From the NCBI RefSeq assembly GCF_000281895.1, contig NZ_CM001558.1, positions 2,422,556 through 2,486,555 of the forward strand: 64,000 nt of DNA. Reading direction: 5' to 3'. The position numbers were made by a program, and so were the translations under genes. This stretch comes from Pseudomonas fluorescens Q2-87 (GTDB taxonomy: Bacteria; Pseudomonadota; Gammaproteobacteria; Pseudomonadales; Pseudomonadaceae). Of this stretch, positions 53,497-62,474 are shown piece after piece (the stretch's first letter is position 1; each line of letters starts with the position of its first letter). The notes below the pieces were generated by a model that did no database searches, was not told where the DNA came from, and worked only from the letters and a program-made list of their open reading frames with translations.

Positions 53497-54263
53497 ATGC
53501 CTTGCTGGAGGTGCGTAACGTGTCGCTGTCGTTCAAAGGCGTAAAGGCGATTTCCGACCTTTCGTTCAGCGTGCGGCTGGGCGAAATCTGCGCGCTGATC
53601 GGGCCGAACGGTGCGGGCAAGAGTTCGCTGCTGAACATTCTCAACGGGGTCTACCGGGCCGATGCAGGACAGTTGTTCTTCGCGGCCGAGCCCCTGCGTC
53701 GGCCGCATCCGTTGAAGGCGGCCCGGCTCGGTATTGGCCGGACATTCCAGAACAATGCGCTGTTCAAGAAGATGAGCGTGGTGGACAACCTGCTCACCGG
53801 CCTGTCGCGTTTCCAGCGCACGTTCTTCCTTGAACAGGCGTTCGGCCTGCCGCGTGCCCGGCGGGAGGCGCGAACATTCGCCGAGCGTGCCGAGCGGGTG
53901 CTGGAGTTCCTCGAATTGCAGGCCTGGCGCGATGTCGCGGTGGGCAGCCTGGCCTACGGCCTGCAAAAGCGCGTGGAGCTGGGTCGGGCGCTGATTGCCC
54001 AGCCGACCCTGCTATTGCTCGACGAGCCGATGGCTGGGATGAACGCCGAGGAAAAACAGGAGATGAGTCGCTTCATCGCCGACGTCAATCGCGACCTGGG
54101 CACCACGGTGATTCTCATCGAGCACGACATTCAGGTGGTCATGGGGTTGTCCAGCCATGTGGTGGTGCTGGACTACGGACGCAAGGTCGGCGATGGCACG
54201 CCGGCTGAAGTCCAGGCCAATCCCGACGTGATCGCGGCCTATTTGGGGGCGCCTCGTCCATGA
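53493..54263 (+). CDS. ABC transporter ATP-binding protein, LivG-like
   Basis: 256 aa, ATGA overlap with the preceding gene. Walker A GPNGAGKSS near 38-46, LivG-type GIGRTFQNNALFKKMSVVDNLLTG, signature region LAYGLQKRVELGRAL, Walker B LLLLDEPMAGMN, and switch His in LIEHDIQVVM. It is one of two ATPases of a branched-chain amino-acid-type (HAAT) importer encoded here. Immediate overlap (4 nt) with the permease gene. Confidence 0.93.
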   Translation: MNALLEVRNVSLSFKGVKAISDLSFSVRLGEICALIGPNGAGKSSLLNILNGVYRADAGQLFFAAEPLRRPHPLKAARLGIGRTFQNNALFKKMSVVDNLLTGLSRFQRTFFLEQAFGLPRARREARTFAERAERVLEFLELQAWRDVAVGSLAYGLQKRVELGRALIAQPTLLLLDEPMAGMNAEEKQEMSRFIADVNRDLGTTVILIEHDIQVVMGLSSHVVVLDYGRKVGDGTPAEVQANPDVIAAYLGAPRP

Positions 54264-55141
54264 ACTTCTTTTTTGAAACCCTGATCGGCGGGCTGTTGGC
54301 CGGCACCATGTACTCTCTGGTCGCCATCGGCTTCGTGCTGATCTATAAGGCCAGTGGCGTGTTCAACTTCGCCCAGGGCGCCATGCTGTTGTTTGCCGCG
54401 CTGACCTTCGTCAGTTTGCGCGAGCAGGGCCTGTCGTTTGCCTTGGCGCTGGTCTTGACGGTGCTGGTGATGATCATCGGTGCGCTGCTGATCGAGCGGC
54501 TGGTGTTGCGGCCGCTGGTCAACCGTTCGCAGATCACCTTGTTCATGGCCACGCTCGGCCTGTCGTTCGTCATCGAAGGCCTGGCCCAGGGATTGATGGG
54601 CGCCCAGGTGCGCGCGTTGGACCTGGGCATCGAGGACGTCCCGCTGTTTGTCGGCGAGATCATGGTCAGCCAGTTCGACTTGATCGCCGCCGGAGTGTCG
54701 GCGCTGCTGGTGGCGGTGCTGGCCTTGCTGTTCAACAAGACGCGCATCGGTGTCGCCCTGCGCGCGGTGGCCGACGATACCCGTGCAGCGCTGTCGCTGG
54801 GCATCAACCTCAACCGCATCTGGCAGATCGTCTGGGCCGTGGCCGGGGTGGTCGGGCTGGTCGCCGGGTTGCTCTGGGGCGCACGCCAGGGCGTGCAGTT
54901 CTCGCTATCACTGGTGGTGCTCAAGGCGTTACCGGTGCTGATCATCGGTGGTTTCACCTCGATCGGCGGCGCTATCGTCGGCGGATTGATCGTCGGTGCG
55001 GCCGAGAACCTGGCCGAAGCCTATATCGGCCCGCTGGTTGGCGGAGGCATCACGCCCTGGTTTGCCTATTTCCTCGCGCTGATTTTTCTCTACATCCGCC
55101 CGGCCGGCCTGTTCGGCGACCGGGTCATCGAGCGGGTATGA
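54260..55141 (+). CDS. ABC transporter permease, LivH-like
   Basis: 293 aa, overlapping the ATPase gene by 4 nt. About eight membrane segments. The N-terminal LLAGTMYSLVAIGFVLIYKASGVFNFAQGAML is the LivH hallmark, as is the loop RIGVALRAVADDTRAALSLGINLNRIW near 170-196. It forms the inner-membrane channel with the LivM-like protein encoded 4 nt downstream. Confidence 0.94.
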   Translation: MNFFFETLIGGLLAGTMYSLVAIGFVLIYKASGVFNFAQGAMLLFAALTFVSLREQGLSFALALVLTVLVMIIGALLIERLVLRPLVNRSQITLFMATLGLSFVIEGLAQGLMGAQVRALDLGIEDVPLFVGEIMVSQFDLIAAGVSALLVAVLALLFNKTRIGVALRAVADDTRAALSLGINLNRIWQIVWAVAGVVGLVAGLLWGARQGVQFSLSLVVLKALPVLIIGGFTSIGGAIVGGLIVGAAENLAEAYIGPLVGGGITPWFAYFLALIFLYIRPAGLFGDRVIERV

Positions 55142-55145
55142 CCTT

Positions 55146-56204
55146 ATGACCAATCCTGTTGCGACCCTCAACGCCAGCTTCGATGAAGCACCGCTGACCC
55201 TCGTGCGTCGCCGCTGGCAACCCGGCTTGTTGGTCCTGCTGCTGGTGGCCTTCGTCGGGTTGCCTTGGTTGGGCAACGACTACTGGCTCAACGCGATTCT
55301 GATTCCTTTCCTGGTGCTGTCGCTGGCGGGCCTGGGGCTGAACTTGCTGACCGGCTACACCGGCCAGACGTCGGTGGGTGCGGCCGGCTTCATGGCCGTC
55401 GGCGCCTTCGCCACTTACGGCTTGCTCTTGCGGGTGCCAGGGCTGCCGCTGGCACTGATCGGCGGTGGCGTGATTGCCGGGCTGGTGGGGCTGGTGTTCG
55501 GCATACCCAGTTCGAGGATCAAGGGTTTCTACCTGATGGTTACCACGCTCGCCGCGCAGTTCTTCCTGGAATGGGTGTTCGCCAAGTTTCCCTGGTTCTA
55601 CAACTACGCTTCGTCCGGCACCATCAGTGCCCCGCGCCTGGAGCTGTTCGGCCACAACCTGAGCACCCCGGTCGGTCGCTACCTGTTGACCCTCAGTTGC
55701 GTGGTGCTGTTGACCTGGGTGGCGGTCAACCTGGTACGCAGCCAGGTCGGCCGCAACTGGATGGCGATCCGCGACATGGACACGGCGGCCGCCGTGATCG
55801 GCATTCCGGTGGAGCGCTACAAGCGCATGGCCTTCGCCGTCAGTTCCTTTTACCTGGGCGTCGCCGGGGCGCTCTGGGCGTTCGCCTACCTGGGCACGGC
55901 CAGTGCCAGCAGCTTCGACATCAACCGCTCGTTCCAGATTCTCTTCATCATCATTATCGGTGGCATGGGCAGCATAGCCGGCAGCTTCATCGGCGCCGCG
56001 TTCATCAGCCTGACGCCCATCCTGCTCAGCCATGCGGGGCTATGGCTGTTCAACGGCAACGTCGATGGCGGGCAATTGCAGAACCTGCAAAAAGTTCTCT
56101 TCGGCGGCTTGATCGTCTGGTTCCTGATCAGGGAGCCGGAAGGACTGGTGCGCCTGCTCGGCGACCTGCGCGAACGCATCAAGGCCTGGCCGCTGCGGTT
56201 CTGA
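55146..56204 (+). CDS. ABC transporter permease, LivM-like
   Basis: 352 aa, ATG at 55146, directly after the LivH-like gene. About nine membrane segments. LivM hallmarks: LTGYTGQTSVGAAGFMAVGAFATYGLL, IPSSRIKGFYLMVTTLAAQFF, and the cytoplasmic loop GRNWMAIRDMDTAAAVIGIPVERYKRMAFAVSSFYLGVAGAL. It is the second membrane subunit of the importer. Confidence 0.94.
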   Translation: MTNPVATLNASFDEAPLTLVRRRWQPGLLVLLLVAFVGLPWLGNDYWLNAILIPFLVLSLAGLGLNLLTGYTGQTSVGAAGFMAVGAFATYGLLLRVPGLPLALIGGGVIAGLVGLVFGIPSSRIKGFYLMVTTLAAQFFLEWVFAKFPWFYNYASSGTISAPRLELFGHNLSTPVGRYLLTLSCVVLLTWVAVNLVRSQVGRNWMAIRDMDTAAAVIGIPVERYKRMAFAVSSFYLGVAGALWAFAYLGTASASSFDINRSFQILFIIIIGGMGSIAGSFIGAAFISLTPILLSHAGLWLFNGNVDGGQLQNLQKVLFGGLIVWFLIREPEGLVRLLGDLRERIKAWPLRF

Positions 56205-56277
56205 TTTCAACTCACCCTGACGGACCTTGACCCAACCCTGGGAGAGGAGTCTCAACCTTTCATAAGAAGTGCATTCC

Positions 56278-57615
56278 ATGCGTAAAATCTTGCCTCGCTT
56301 GCTGTTTTCCAGCCTCTTCGTATTGGGTGCCCAGGCCCTGCTACCTGCCGCTACCCAGGCGGCGGCCAACCAGCAATTCTTCCCACTGGCCACCTACCGG
56401 GTCGGCGCCTATGCCTCCAGCGGCATCCCGGTTTGGGCCGGCATGATCGACTACCTGCGCTACATCAATGAGGTGGAAGGCGGCATCAACGGCGTAAAAC
56501 TGGTCTGGCAGGAATGCGAGACCGAATGGACGGCGGAGAAGGGCATCGAGTGCTACGAGCGCTTCAAGAACGGCCTCGATGGCGCACCCGTGGCGATCTA
56601 TTCGCCCAACGGCGCGCCGGCTGCCTATGCCCTCGCGGACAAGGCCGAAGCCGACAAGATTCCCTTGATCACCCTCGGCTACGGCCGTACCGAAGCCACC
56701 GATGGCCGGGTGTTTCCCTATAACTTCCCGGTCATGTTGACCTTCTACAGCGAAGCCTCGGCGTTCATCAATTACGTGGCCGAGCGCGAAGGCGGGTTCG
56801 ATAAGCTCAAGGGCAAGAAAATTGCCACGGTCTACCACGACTCCGCCTACGGCCGGGAAACCCAGGGACCGCTGGCGCTGCTGGCGCAGAAGTACGGCTT
56901 CGAAAACATCCAGATTCCGGTGGCTGATCCGGGCAATGAGCAGGCGGCGCAATGGCGCCAGGTGCGGCAGGTCAAGCCAGACTGGGTATTCCTGCGCACT
57001 TGGGGCGTGTCCACCCCGGTGGCGATCAAGACCGCGGCGCGGTTCGGCTTCCCGGTGGATCGCATCGTCGGCGACATCTGGGCCAGCTCCAACGAAGACG
57101 TGCTGCCGGCCGGTGAGGCGGGTAAGGGCTATTTGGCCCTGACGCCTTATCCGGGCGGCGCCGAGTTCGACATCCACCGGCGCATTCGTCAGTACATCCT
57201 CGATACCGGCAAGAGCGACCTCAAGGATCCGAAGAGCTTCGGCAGCGTGTACTACAACTCCGGCCTGGTGAACGCGGCCATCGCCGTCGAGGCGATCCGC
57301 ACCGGACAGAAGAAATTCGGCAATCGTCCACTCAACGGCGAAGAAGGCCGCTGGGGCCTGGAGCACCTTGATCTCAACGACGCGCGCCTCAAGGAGATCG
57401 GTTACCTGGGGCTGATGCAGCCGCTGAAGTTGTCATGCAGCGACCATGAGGGCGGTGGCGCGGCCAAGGTACAGCAGTGGGACGGCCAACAGTGGAAGCT
57501 GATCACCGACTGGGTCCAGGCCGATCGCGCCACGTTGCGTCCGTTGATCGACGCCAAGGCGGCCGAGTATGCGAAGGAAAAAGGTGTGACCGCCCGTGAT
57601 TGCGCAGCGCAGTAG
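56278..57615 (+). CDS. ABC transporter substrate-binding protein, LivJ/HAAT type
   Basis: 445 aa from the ATG at 56278 (MRKILPRLLFSSLFVLGAQA); a GTG lies 9 nt upstream. It has a Sec signal peptide with probable cleavage after ATQAAA near residue 30. The type I periplasmic-binding fold of the Leu/Ile/Val family is recognisable: ASSGIPVWAGMIDYLRYINEVEGGINGVKLVWQECET, and KGKKIATVYHDSAYGRETQGPLALLAQKYGF. It is longer than LivJ and similar to binding proteins of HAAT systems for urea, amides and aromatic acids. It gives the importer its specificity; the ligand is unknown, possibly a sulfur-containing organic acid. Confidence 0.92.
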   Translation: MRKILPRLLFSSLFVLGAQALLPAATQAAANQQFFPLATYRVGAYASSGIPVWAGMIDYLRYINEVEGGINGVKLVWQECETEWTAEKGIECYERFKNGLDGAPVAIYSPNGAPAAYALADKAEADKIPLITLGYGRTEATDGRVFPYNFPVMLTFYSEASAFINYVAEREGGFDKLKGKKIATVYHDSAYGRETQGPLALLAQKYGFENIQIPVADPGNEQAAQWRQVRQVKPDWVFLRTWGVSTPVAIKTAARFGFPVDRIVGDIWASSNEDVLPAGEAGKGYLALTPYPGGAEFDIHRRIRQYILDTGKSDLKDPKSFGSVYYNSGLVNAAIAVEAIRTGQKKFGNRPLNGEEGRWGLEHLDLNDARLKEIGYLGLMQPLKLSCSDHEGGGAAKVQQWDGQQWKLITDWVQADRATLRPLIDAKAAEYAKEKGVTARDCAAQ

Positions 57616-57678
57616 GCAGCGCATGCTTGGAAAATCCAAAGACAACCGGGCGCCAGTGCGCCCAAGGGGTAGGAAACA

Positions 57679-58455
57679 ATGACCAGTGCGATCCTTCCTG
57701 TCACCCAGGGCAACGAGTTGCTGGCGGTAGACGACATCGAAGTGATTTACGACGGCGCGATCCTCGCCGTGGCCGGGGTTTCCCTGCGGGTCGGACAGGG
57801 CGATATCGTTGCTCTGCTTGGCGCCAATGGGGCCGGCAAGAGCACCACGCTCAAGGCCATCTCCGGGCTGGTCCAGGCCGACCGGGCGCAAGTCAGCCGG
57901 GGCCATATCCACTTCCAGGGCCGCGACACTGCCGGCGTGGCGGCCAATGTGCTGGCCCGCCAGGGCATCGTCCATGTCCTGGAAGGCCGGCATGTGTTCG
58001 CCCACCTGACCGTCGAGGACAACTTGCGCAGCGGCGGCTTCCTGCGCAAGCCGACGCGACGTGAGCTGGAGCAGGACCTGGAGCGCATCTATGCCTGGTT
58101 CCCACGCCTGAAGACCAAGCGCAAGACCCAGGCCGGGCTGACGTCGGGCGGCGAACAGCAGATGCTCGCCATCGGCCGCGCCTTGATGACCCATCCGCGC
58201 CTGGTGTTGTTGGACGAGCCTTCGATGGGCCTGGCGCCGATCCTGGTCGAGGAGATCTTCGCCATCGTCGCTCAGCTCAATGCCCAAGAGGGCATGAGCT
58301 TTCTCATCGCTGAGCAAAACATCAATGTCGCGCTGCGCCACGCCAGCTACGCCTACATCCTGGAAAACGGCCGGGTGGTAGGCGAGGGTGGCGGGGCCGA
58401 GCTGGCGGCGCGGGAGGATATCCAGCATTTCTATTTGGGAGGCAAGGCCGGTTGA
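57679..58455 (+). CDS. ABC transporter ATP-binding protein, LivF-like
   Basis: 258 aa, ATG at 57679 with AGGAAA 5 nt upstream. Walker A GANGAGKSTT, LivF-type IVHVLEGRHVFAHLTVEDNLRSG, signature LTSGGEQQMLAIGRAL (intact), Walker B LVLLDEPSMGLAP, and switch Gln/His region LIAEQNINVALRHA. It is the second ATPase of the importer and the last gene of the transport operon. 63 nt separate it from the binding-protein gene. Confidence 0.93.
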   Translation: MTSAILPVTQGNELLAVDDIEVIYDGAILAVAGVSLRVGQGDIVALLGANGAGKSTTLKAISGLVQADRAQVSRGHIHFQGRDTAGVAANVLARQGIVHVLEGRHVFAHLTVEDNLRSGGFLRKPTRRELEQDLERIYAWFPRLKTKRKTQAGLTSGGEQQMLAIGRALMTHPRLVLLDEPSMGLAPILVEEIFAIVAQLNAQEGMSFLIAEQNINVALRHASYAYILENGRVVGEGGGAELAAREDIQHFYLGGKAG

Positions 58456-58571
58456 TGCGTGACCGACGCACTGTTTGCCCGGCAACAGCGAATCTGCAAT
58501 TTGCCGCTCCAGAGGCTTTTTCGTGTTGTTGATTGTCTTTCAACCAATTGAAAACAAAGGATTTTATAGGT

Positions 58572-58587
58572 TGGTACGGGCTGTGCT
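58572..58587 (+). promoter_or_regulatory. Sigma-54 (-24/-12) promoter of the SfnB-like gene
   Basis: TGGTACGGGCTGTGCT has GG at 58573-58574 and GC at 58585-58586, exactly ten bases between, and near-consensus surroundings (TGGYACG-N4-NTGCT). It lies about 37 nt before the ATG at 58624. The SfnR-like activator encoded at 62475-63578 is the obvious partner. Confidence 0.85.
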
Positions 58588-58623
58588 TAGGCCTAGGAGA
58601 ACCCGTTACGCATGGAGTAGCAC

Positions 58624-59856
58624 ATGACCCAGTCAACGATTTTGGACTTGCCCCAACAGGCCCGCCCGGCGCCCCGCAGCCCGGCCCATATCATCCGCAG
58701 CGACGCCGAGGCCATTGAGGTGGCGCAGCGTCTGGCCGAGGATTTCGCTCGCGAAGCGGCGCTGCGCGATCGTGAGCGGCGCCTGCCTTGGGACGAACTC
58801 GAGCGTTTTTCCCAGAGCGGATTTTGGGCGATCACTGTGCCGAAAGCCTACGGTGGCGCTGGGGTGTCCTATGTCACCCTCAGTGAGGTCATCGCTACCA
58901 TCTCTGCGGCCGATTCGTCCCTTGGCCAGTTGCCGCAAAACCATTTGGGCGTGCTCAGCAACCTCGGCCTGACCGGCAGCGAGGAGCAGAAGCAACGCTA
59001 TTACGCCAAGGTGCTGCAAGGCTATCGCTTCGGCAATGCCTTCTCCGAGGCGCGCAGCCAATACGTCACCACGTTCCAGACGCAGATCCGTTTCGACGCT
59101 GACACGGCGGTACTCGACGGCGAGAAGGCCTACTGCACTGGGGCGCTGTTCGCTCATATCGTCCCGGTTGCCGGGGTGGACGAGGCGGGTCATGTGCACA
59201 TCGCATTGGTTGCGCGCGACGCGGCGGGCCTGACGGTGCTCGACACCTGGGATGGTTTTGGCCAGCGAATCACCGCCAGCGGCCAGGTGCGCATCGAAGG
59301 CGTACGGGTGCCTGCCAGCGATGTGGTGCCGGCCGGCAAGGCCTATGAGCAACCCACCGCCGACGGCCCGATCTCGCAAATCATCCAGGCCGCGGTCGAC
59401 ACCGGCATTGCCCGTGGCGCTTTTGCCGAGACCTTGCGCGTCGCCCGCCAGGCACGTCCGTGGGTGGACAGTGGCCTGCAACACGGCTGGCAGGACCCCC
59501 TTGGGCAAGCGCTGATCGGTGAGCTGGCCTGGCGCCTGCAAGCGGCCGAGGCGATTTTGCATCGTGCGGCACAGGCAGTCGACCGTGCCGTCGCCGAACC
59601 CACCGAGGAGCGGGTCGCCGAAGCGTCGGTTATCGTCGGCCAGGCCAAGGTGCTCTCTACGGAAATTTCCCTGGAAGCCTCCAGCCGCCTGCTGGAGCTG
59701 GGCGGCACGCGCAGCGTCTCGGCCAGTCAAGGCCTGGACCGTTTCTGGCGCAACGCGCGGACCCACACCCTGCATGACCCGGTGCGTTGGAAATATCACC
59801 TGGTGGGCAACCAGCTTCTCAACGGCGTCAAGCCGCAACGTCATTCCTGGAACTGA
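58624..59856 (+). CDS. sfnB: SfnB-family sulfur acquisition oxidoreductase (acyl-CoA dehydrogenase-like)
   Basis: 410 aa, ATG at 58624 with GGAG upstream. Acyl-CoA dehydrogenase fold of the DszC/SfnB flavin-monooxygenase branch: ERFSQSGFWAITVPKAYGGAGVSYVTLSEV, SSLGQLPQNHLGVL, FGNAFSEARSQYVTTFQT, SRLLELGGTRSVSASQGLDRFWRNARTHTLHDPVRWKYH. SfnB proteins take part in sulfur scavenging from dimethylsulfone and related compounds in P. putida. The catalytic acyl-CoA dehydrogenase Glu is not evident, in keeping with a monooxygenase-like role. It is transcribed from a clear sigma-54 promoter. Confidence 0.88.
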   Translation: MTQSTILDLPQQARPAPRSPAHIIRSDAEAIEVAQRLAEDFAREAALRDRERRLPWDELERFSQSGFWAITVPKAYGGAGVSYVTLSEVIATISAADSSLGQLPQNHLGVLSNLGLTGSEEQKQRYYAKVLQGYRFGNAFSEARSQYVTTFQTQIRFDADTAVLDGEKAYCTGALFAHIVPVAGVDEAGHVHIALVARDAAGLTVLDTWDGFGQRITASGQVRIEGVRVPASDVVPAGKAYEQPTADGPISQIIQAAVDTGIARGAFAETLRVARQARPWVDSGLQHGWQDPLGQALIGELAWRLQAAEAILHRAAQAVDRAVAEPTEERVAEASVIVGQAKVLSTEISLEASSRLLELGGTRSVSASQGLDRFWRNARTHTLHDPVRWKYHLVGNQLLNGVKPQRHSWN

Positions 59857-59866
59857 GGTATCGAGC

Positions 59867-60259
59867 ATGTCCAACGTACATTCTCAAGGTCGCAGCGACC
59901 TGGCCCATGCCCGTCATGTCGAGGCGGCACTGCTTGAATACCTGCGCGGGCAGAGTGCTCGTCACGAGGCGCTGGTGATCGCCGCGGTCGGCGAACTGCG
60001 CATCCGCATCGACGCCGCCGATGCCTTGCTTGAACGCGCCGACCAGTCCCAGTCAGCGGCGATTGCCTTTCGCTTGGCGGCGGCCGAGGCGGCGCGCCTG
60101 TCCGGCCATCTTTACTTCGAACTGGCCGGCCGTAGCCTGCCGCGACCGCTGCCGGACAGCGCCGAACCGGCGCTGCTGACCCAGCGTCGGCTGTTGGGGG
60201 ATCATTACCTCAATGGCGCGGCGTTGGCTGATGGGCAAGAAGCTGGATCGAACGGATGA
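59867..60259 (+). CDS. Small helical protein resembling an acyl-CoA dehydrogenase C-terminal domain
   Basis: 130 aa from the ATG at 59867 (MSNVHSQGRSDLAHARH), with GAGG 8 nt upstream; it begins 10 nt after the SfnB-like gene, so the two are co-transcribed. The sequence is almost all helix, Ala/Leu/Arg-rich (VEAALLEYLRGQSARHEALVIAAVGELRIRIDAADALLERAD; AAEAARLSGHLYFELAGRS). Its pattern recalls the C-terminal four-helix bundle of acyl-CoA dehydrogenases without the FAD-binding parts. It may be a partner subunit. I do not recognise a named family. Confidence 0.7.
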   Translation: MSNVHSQGRSDLAHARHVEAALLEYLRGQSARHEALVIAAVGELRIRIDAADALLERADQSQSAAIAFRLAAAEAARLSGHLYFELAGRSLPRPLPDSAEPALLTQRRLLGDHYLNGAALADGQEAGSNG

Positions 60260-60283
60260 AGCATCCAGATTGAGACCGTATGC

Positions 60284-60323
60284 GCCACAGGGGATTTGCG
60301 TCCAACGCATCCCCCCCTGTGGC
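60284..60323. terminator. Large hairpin between convergent sulfur-cluster genes
   Basis: GCCACAGGGGAT...GCG (60284-60300) pairs with CGCATCCCC...CTGTGGC (60306-60323). It lies between the convergent small helical protein gene and the amidohydrolase gene. A second inverted repeat (GAGCTTGCGCAAGCGACCTC) follows. Terminator or REP-like. Confidence 0.6.
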
Positions 60324-60348
60324 ACGAGCTTGCGCAAGCGACCTCGCT

Positions 60349-61197
60349 TCAGCTCAGGCCGAATAACCTTCGTGCGTTACCGTGGAAAAACTTCTCCAGC
60401 GCCTCGTCCTTCAACCCCAGTTGCAGGGCGTCTTCGATGCTCTGACGGATCGGGCGGAAGGTGTAGGACGAGCCAAACAGCAACTGATCGGCCAGGTAAC
60501 CATTGGCGGCCTGCACGTAACCCTCACTCCCCGGCAGGAACAGGTACATGTCCGGCACCAGGTGAACGTTTTCGTAGCGGAACGCGATGCCGAGGGCCTG
60601 TTGCACATTGGGCCAATAGCCGTGATAGACGACGATCGCCAAGTCCGGGAATGCGCGGGCGACCGCGGCCAGGCGCGCCGGGTCGTTATAGGTTGGGTTC
60701 GGCGTGGTCGGCCCGCTCATCAGGAACAACGGGATGCCGCGCTTTTGCAGGTGCTCGTAGATCGGCCAGTACAGCGCATCGTCGGGATGCCGGGCCGGTT
60801 CGGCGAAGCCCGGTTCCAGGTCGATGCCGGCCAGGCCCAGCGAGTCGATGGCCCGGTCGATTTCTGCCAGGGCGCCTTCGATGCCCTGTAGCACCGGCTC
60901 CACCGCGCCGATGCCGATCAGTGATGCATGACCGTGGACGATTTCGTGGATGCGCTCATTGGGCAGATGCTGCCCCGGGGTGTGGCGCCCGACCACCACG
61001 GCTTTGTCCAGCCCGGCATCACGCACCTCGGCGAGAAAACCCTGTGGGGTCAGCGAACGCTCGAAATGATCATCCGCGCCGCGGGTGCCGACGCGCCGAT
61101 TGAGCCAGCGCGCCACGTCATGCTCGGGCGAGCCCGGGACGCCACCGAAGAAAGGATGCAGGTAGGCCGGGCGACAGCGCAGGTCGATGATTTTCAT
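60349..61197 (-). CDS. Amidohydrolase_2-like protein without the usual metal ligands
   Basis: 282 aa, ATG at 61197 overlapping the SsuD-like stop by 4 nt. The metal-dependent hydrolase TIM barrel is recognisable from its strand order and the ending [14 protein letters not shown]. However, the N-terminal HxH is Arg7-Cys-Arg9 (IDLRCRP), the His after strand 5 is missing (FLMSGPT), and the final Asp is Ser244 (FGSSYTF, usually GSDxPF). Only His192 (VVYHGYW) remains. It may be a non-metal enzyme or a binding protein. Coupling to the SsuD-like gene ties it to organosulfur use. Confidence 0.8.
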   Translation of the reverse strand: MKIIDLRCRPAYLHPFFGGVPGSPEHDVARWLNRRVGTRGADDHFERSLTPQGFLAEVRDAGLDKAVVVGRHTPGQHLPNERIHEIVHGHASLIGIGAVEPVLQGIEGALAEIDRAIDSLGLAGIDLEPGFAEPARHPDDALYWPIYEHLQKRGIPLFLMSGPTTPNPTYNDPARLAAVARAFPDLAIVVYHGYWPNVQQALGIAFRYENVHLVPDMYLFLPGSEGYVQAANGYLADQLLFGSSYTFRPIRQSIEDALQLGLKDEALEKFFHGNARRLFGLS

Positions 61198-62324
61198 GCG
61201 ACTTTCTCCTGGCCGGCACGCACATCGAAGGCGCCGCCGGTGAAGGCGCCATCCACGGTGACCTTGCCTTTGCCCGGCAGCAACGGAAACACCAGCTCGG
61301 CAAAGCGGTACGCCTCTTCCAGATGTGGGTAGCCGGACAGTACGAAGCTGTCGACGCCCAGGTCGGCGTATTCCTGCAGGCGCGCGGCGACGGTTTCTGG
61401 ATCGCCCACCAGGGCTGTGCCGGCACCGCCACGTACCAGGCCGACGCCGGCCCAGAGGTTAGGCGCCACTTCCAGCTGGTTGCGATCACCGCCATGCAGC
61501 GCGGCCATGCGCCGCTGGCCTTCGGAGTCCATTTTGGCGTAGTTGGCCTGGGCGGCGGCGACAGTGGCGTCATCGAGGTGGCTGATCAGTTCATCGGCGG
61601 CGGCCCAAGCGGCTTCGCTGGTTTCCCGCACGATCACATGCAGGCGCACGCCGAAGCGCACGCTGCGGCCATGCCTGGCGGCGCGGGCGCGCACGTCGGC
61701 GATTTTCTCGGCCACGGCCGCCGGTGGTTCGCCCCAGGTGAGGTAGGCATCGACATGCTTGGCGGCCAGCTCGTGGGCGGCCTCGGACGAGCCGCCGAAG
61801 TACAGCGGCGGATAGGGCTTTTGCAAGGGGGCGAAGAAATTCTGTGCGCCCCGGACCTTCAGATGCTTGCCGTCGAAGTCGACGGTTTCGCCTTGCAGCA
61901 GGCGGCGCCAGATGGTCAGGAACTCATCGGAGGCTTCGTAGCGCTCATCGTGGGCAAGGAACACACCGTCGGCTTGCAGTTCGGTAGCGTCGCCGCCGGG
62001 AACCACGTTGAGCAGCAGGCGACCGCCGCTGGCCTGGTCCAGGCTGGCGGCCTGGCGCGCCGAGGCGGTGGGGTTGCCGAGCGACGTGCGCAGCGCCACC
62101 AGCAGCTTGATGCGCTGGGTCACTGGAACCAGGCTGGCGGCGGTCACCCAGGGATCGAGGCAACTGGCACCGGTGGGAATCAGCAGGCCGTCGTAGCCGA
62201 GCTGGTCGGCGGCCACGGCGATTTGCCGCATATAGGCGTTGGTCGCCGGTCGGCCACTGCCGGAATGCCCCAAGTAACGGGTATCGCCGGAGGTGGGAAG
62301 GAACCAGAAAATATCCAGGCTCAT
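61194..62324 (-). CDS. ssuD: SsuD/MsuD-like FMNH2-dependent alkanesulfonate monooxygenase
   Basis: 376 aa from the ATG at 62324 ([19 protein letters not shown]), with AAGGA upstream; the frame is open earlier without likeness. It is very close to Ssu[20 protein letters not shown] (Cys55 at the SsuD Cys54 position), [94 protein letters not shown]. It desulfonates alkanesulfonates to aldehyde and sulfite, using FMNH2 from a separate reductase not encoded here. It is slightly shorter at the C-terminus than SsuD. MsuD (methanesulfonate) is an alternative name. Operon with the amidohydrolase-like gene. Confidence 0.9.
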   Translation of the reverse strand: MSLDIFWFLPTSGDTRYLGHSGSGRPATNAYMRQIAVAADQLGYDGLLIPTGASCLDPWVTAASLVPVTQRIKLLVALRTSLGNPTASARQAASLDQASGGRLLLNVVPGGDATELQADGVFLAHDERYEASDEFLTIWRRLLQGETVDFDGKHLKVRGAQNFFAPLQKPYPPLYFGGSSEAAHELAAKHVDAYLTWGEPPAAVAEKIADVRARAARHGRSVRFGVRLHVIVRETSEAAWAAADELISHLDDATVAAAQANYAKMDSEGQRRMAALHGGDRNQLEVAPNLWAGVGLVRGGAGTALVGDPETVAARLQEYADLGVDSFVLSGYPHLEEAYRFAELVFPLLPGKGKVTVDGAFTGGAFDVRAGQEKVA

Positions 62325-62354
62325 GGGGTTTGATCCTTTTGCTGTTGGGAGTCT

Positions 62355-62375
62355 GGAAGGGCGCTGGGCCCTTCC
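62355..62375. terminator. Hairpin between sfnR and the SsuD-like gene
   Basis: GGAAGGGC, loop GCTGG, GCCCTTCC: a perfect 8-bp stem located 31-51 nt upstream of the SsuD-like start and 100 nt after the sfnR stop (both on the minus strand). No T-run follows. It may end sfnR transcription or act in the leader. Confidence 0.5.
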
Positions 62376-62474
62376 GGTATCGCAACGCTTGGCATTTTGG
62401 AAGGGTTGGCCGGTCACCCTGTGGCTACGGCTGGGGCCGTTGCGGCGGGCGGGGCATTGCCCGGTTTTTTGTTA

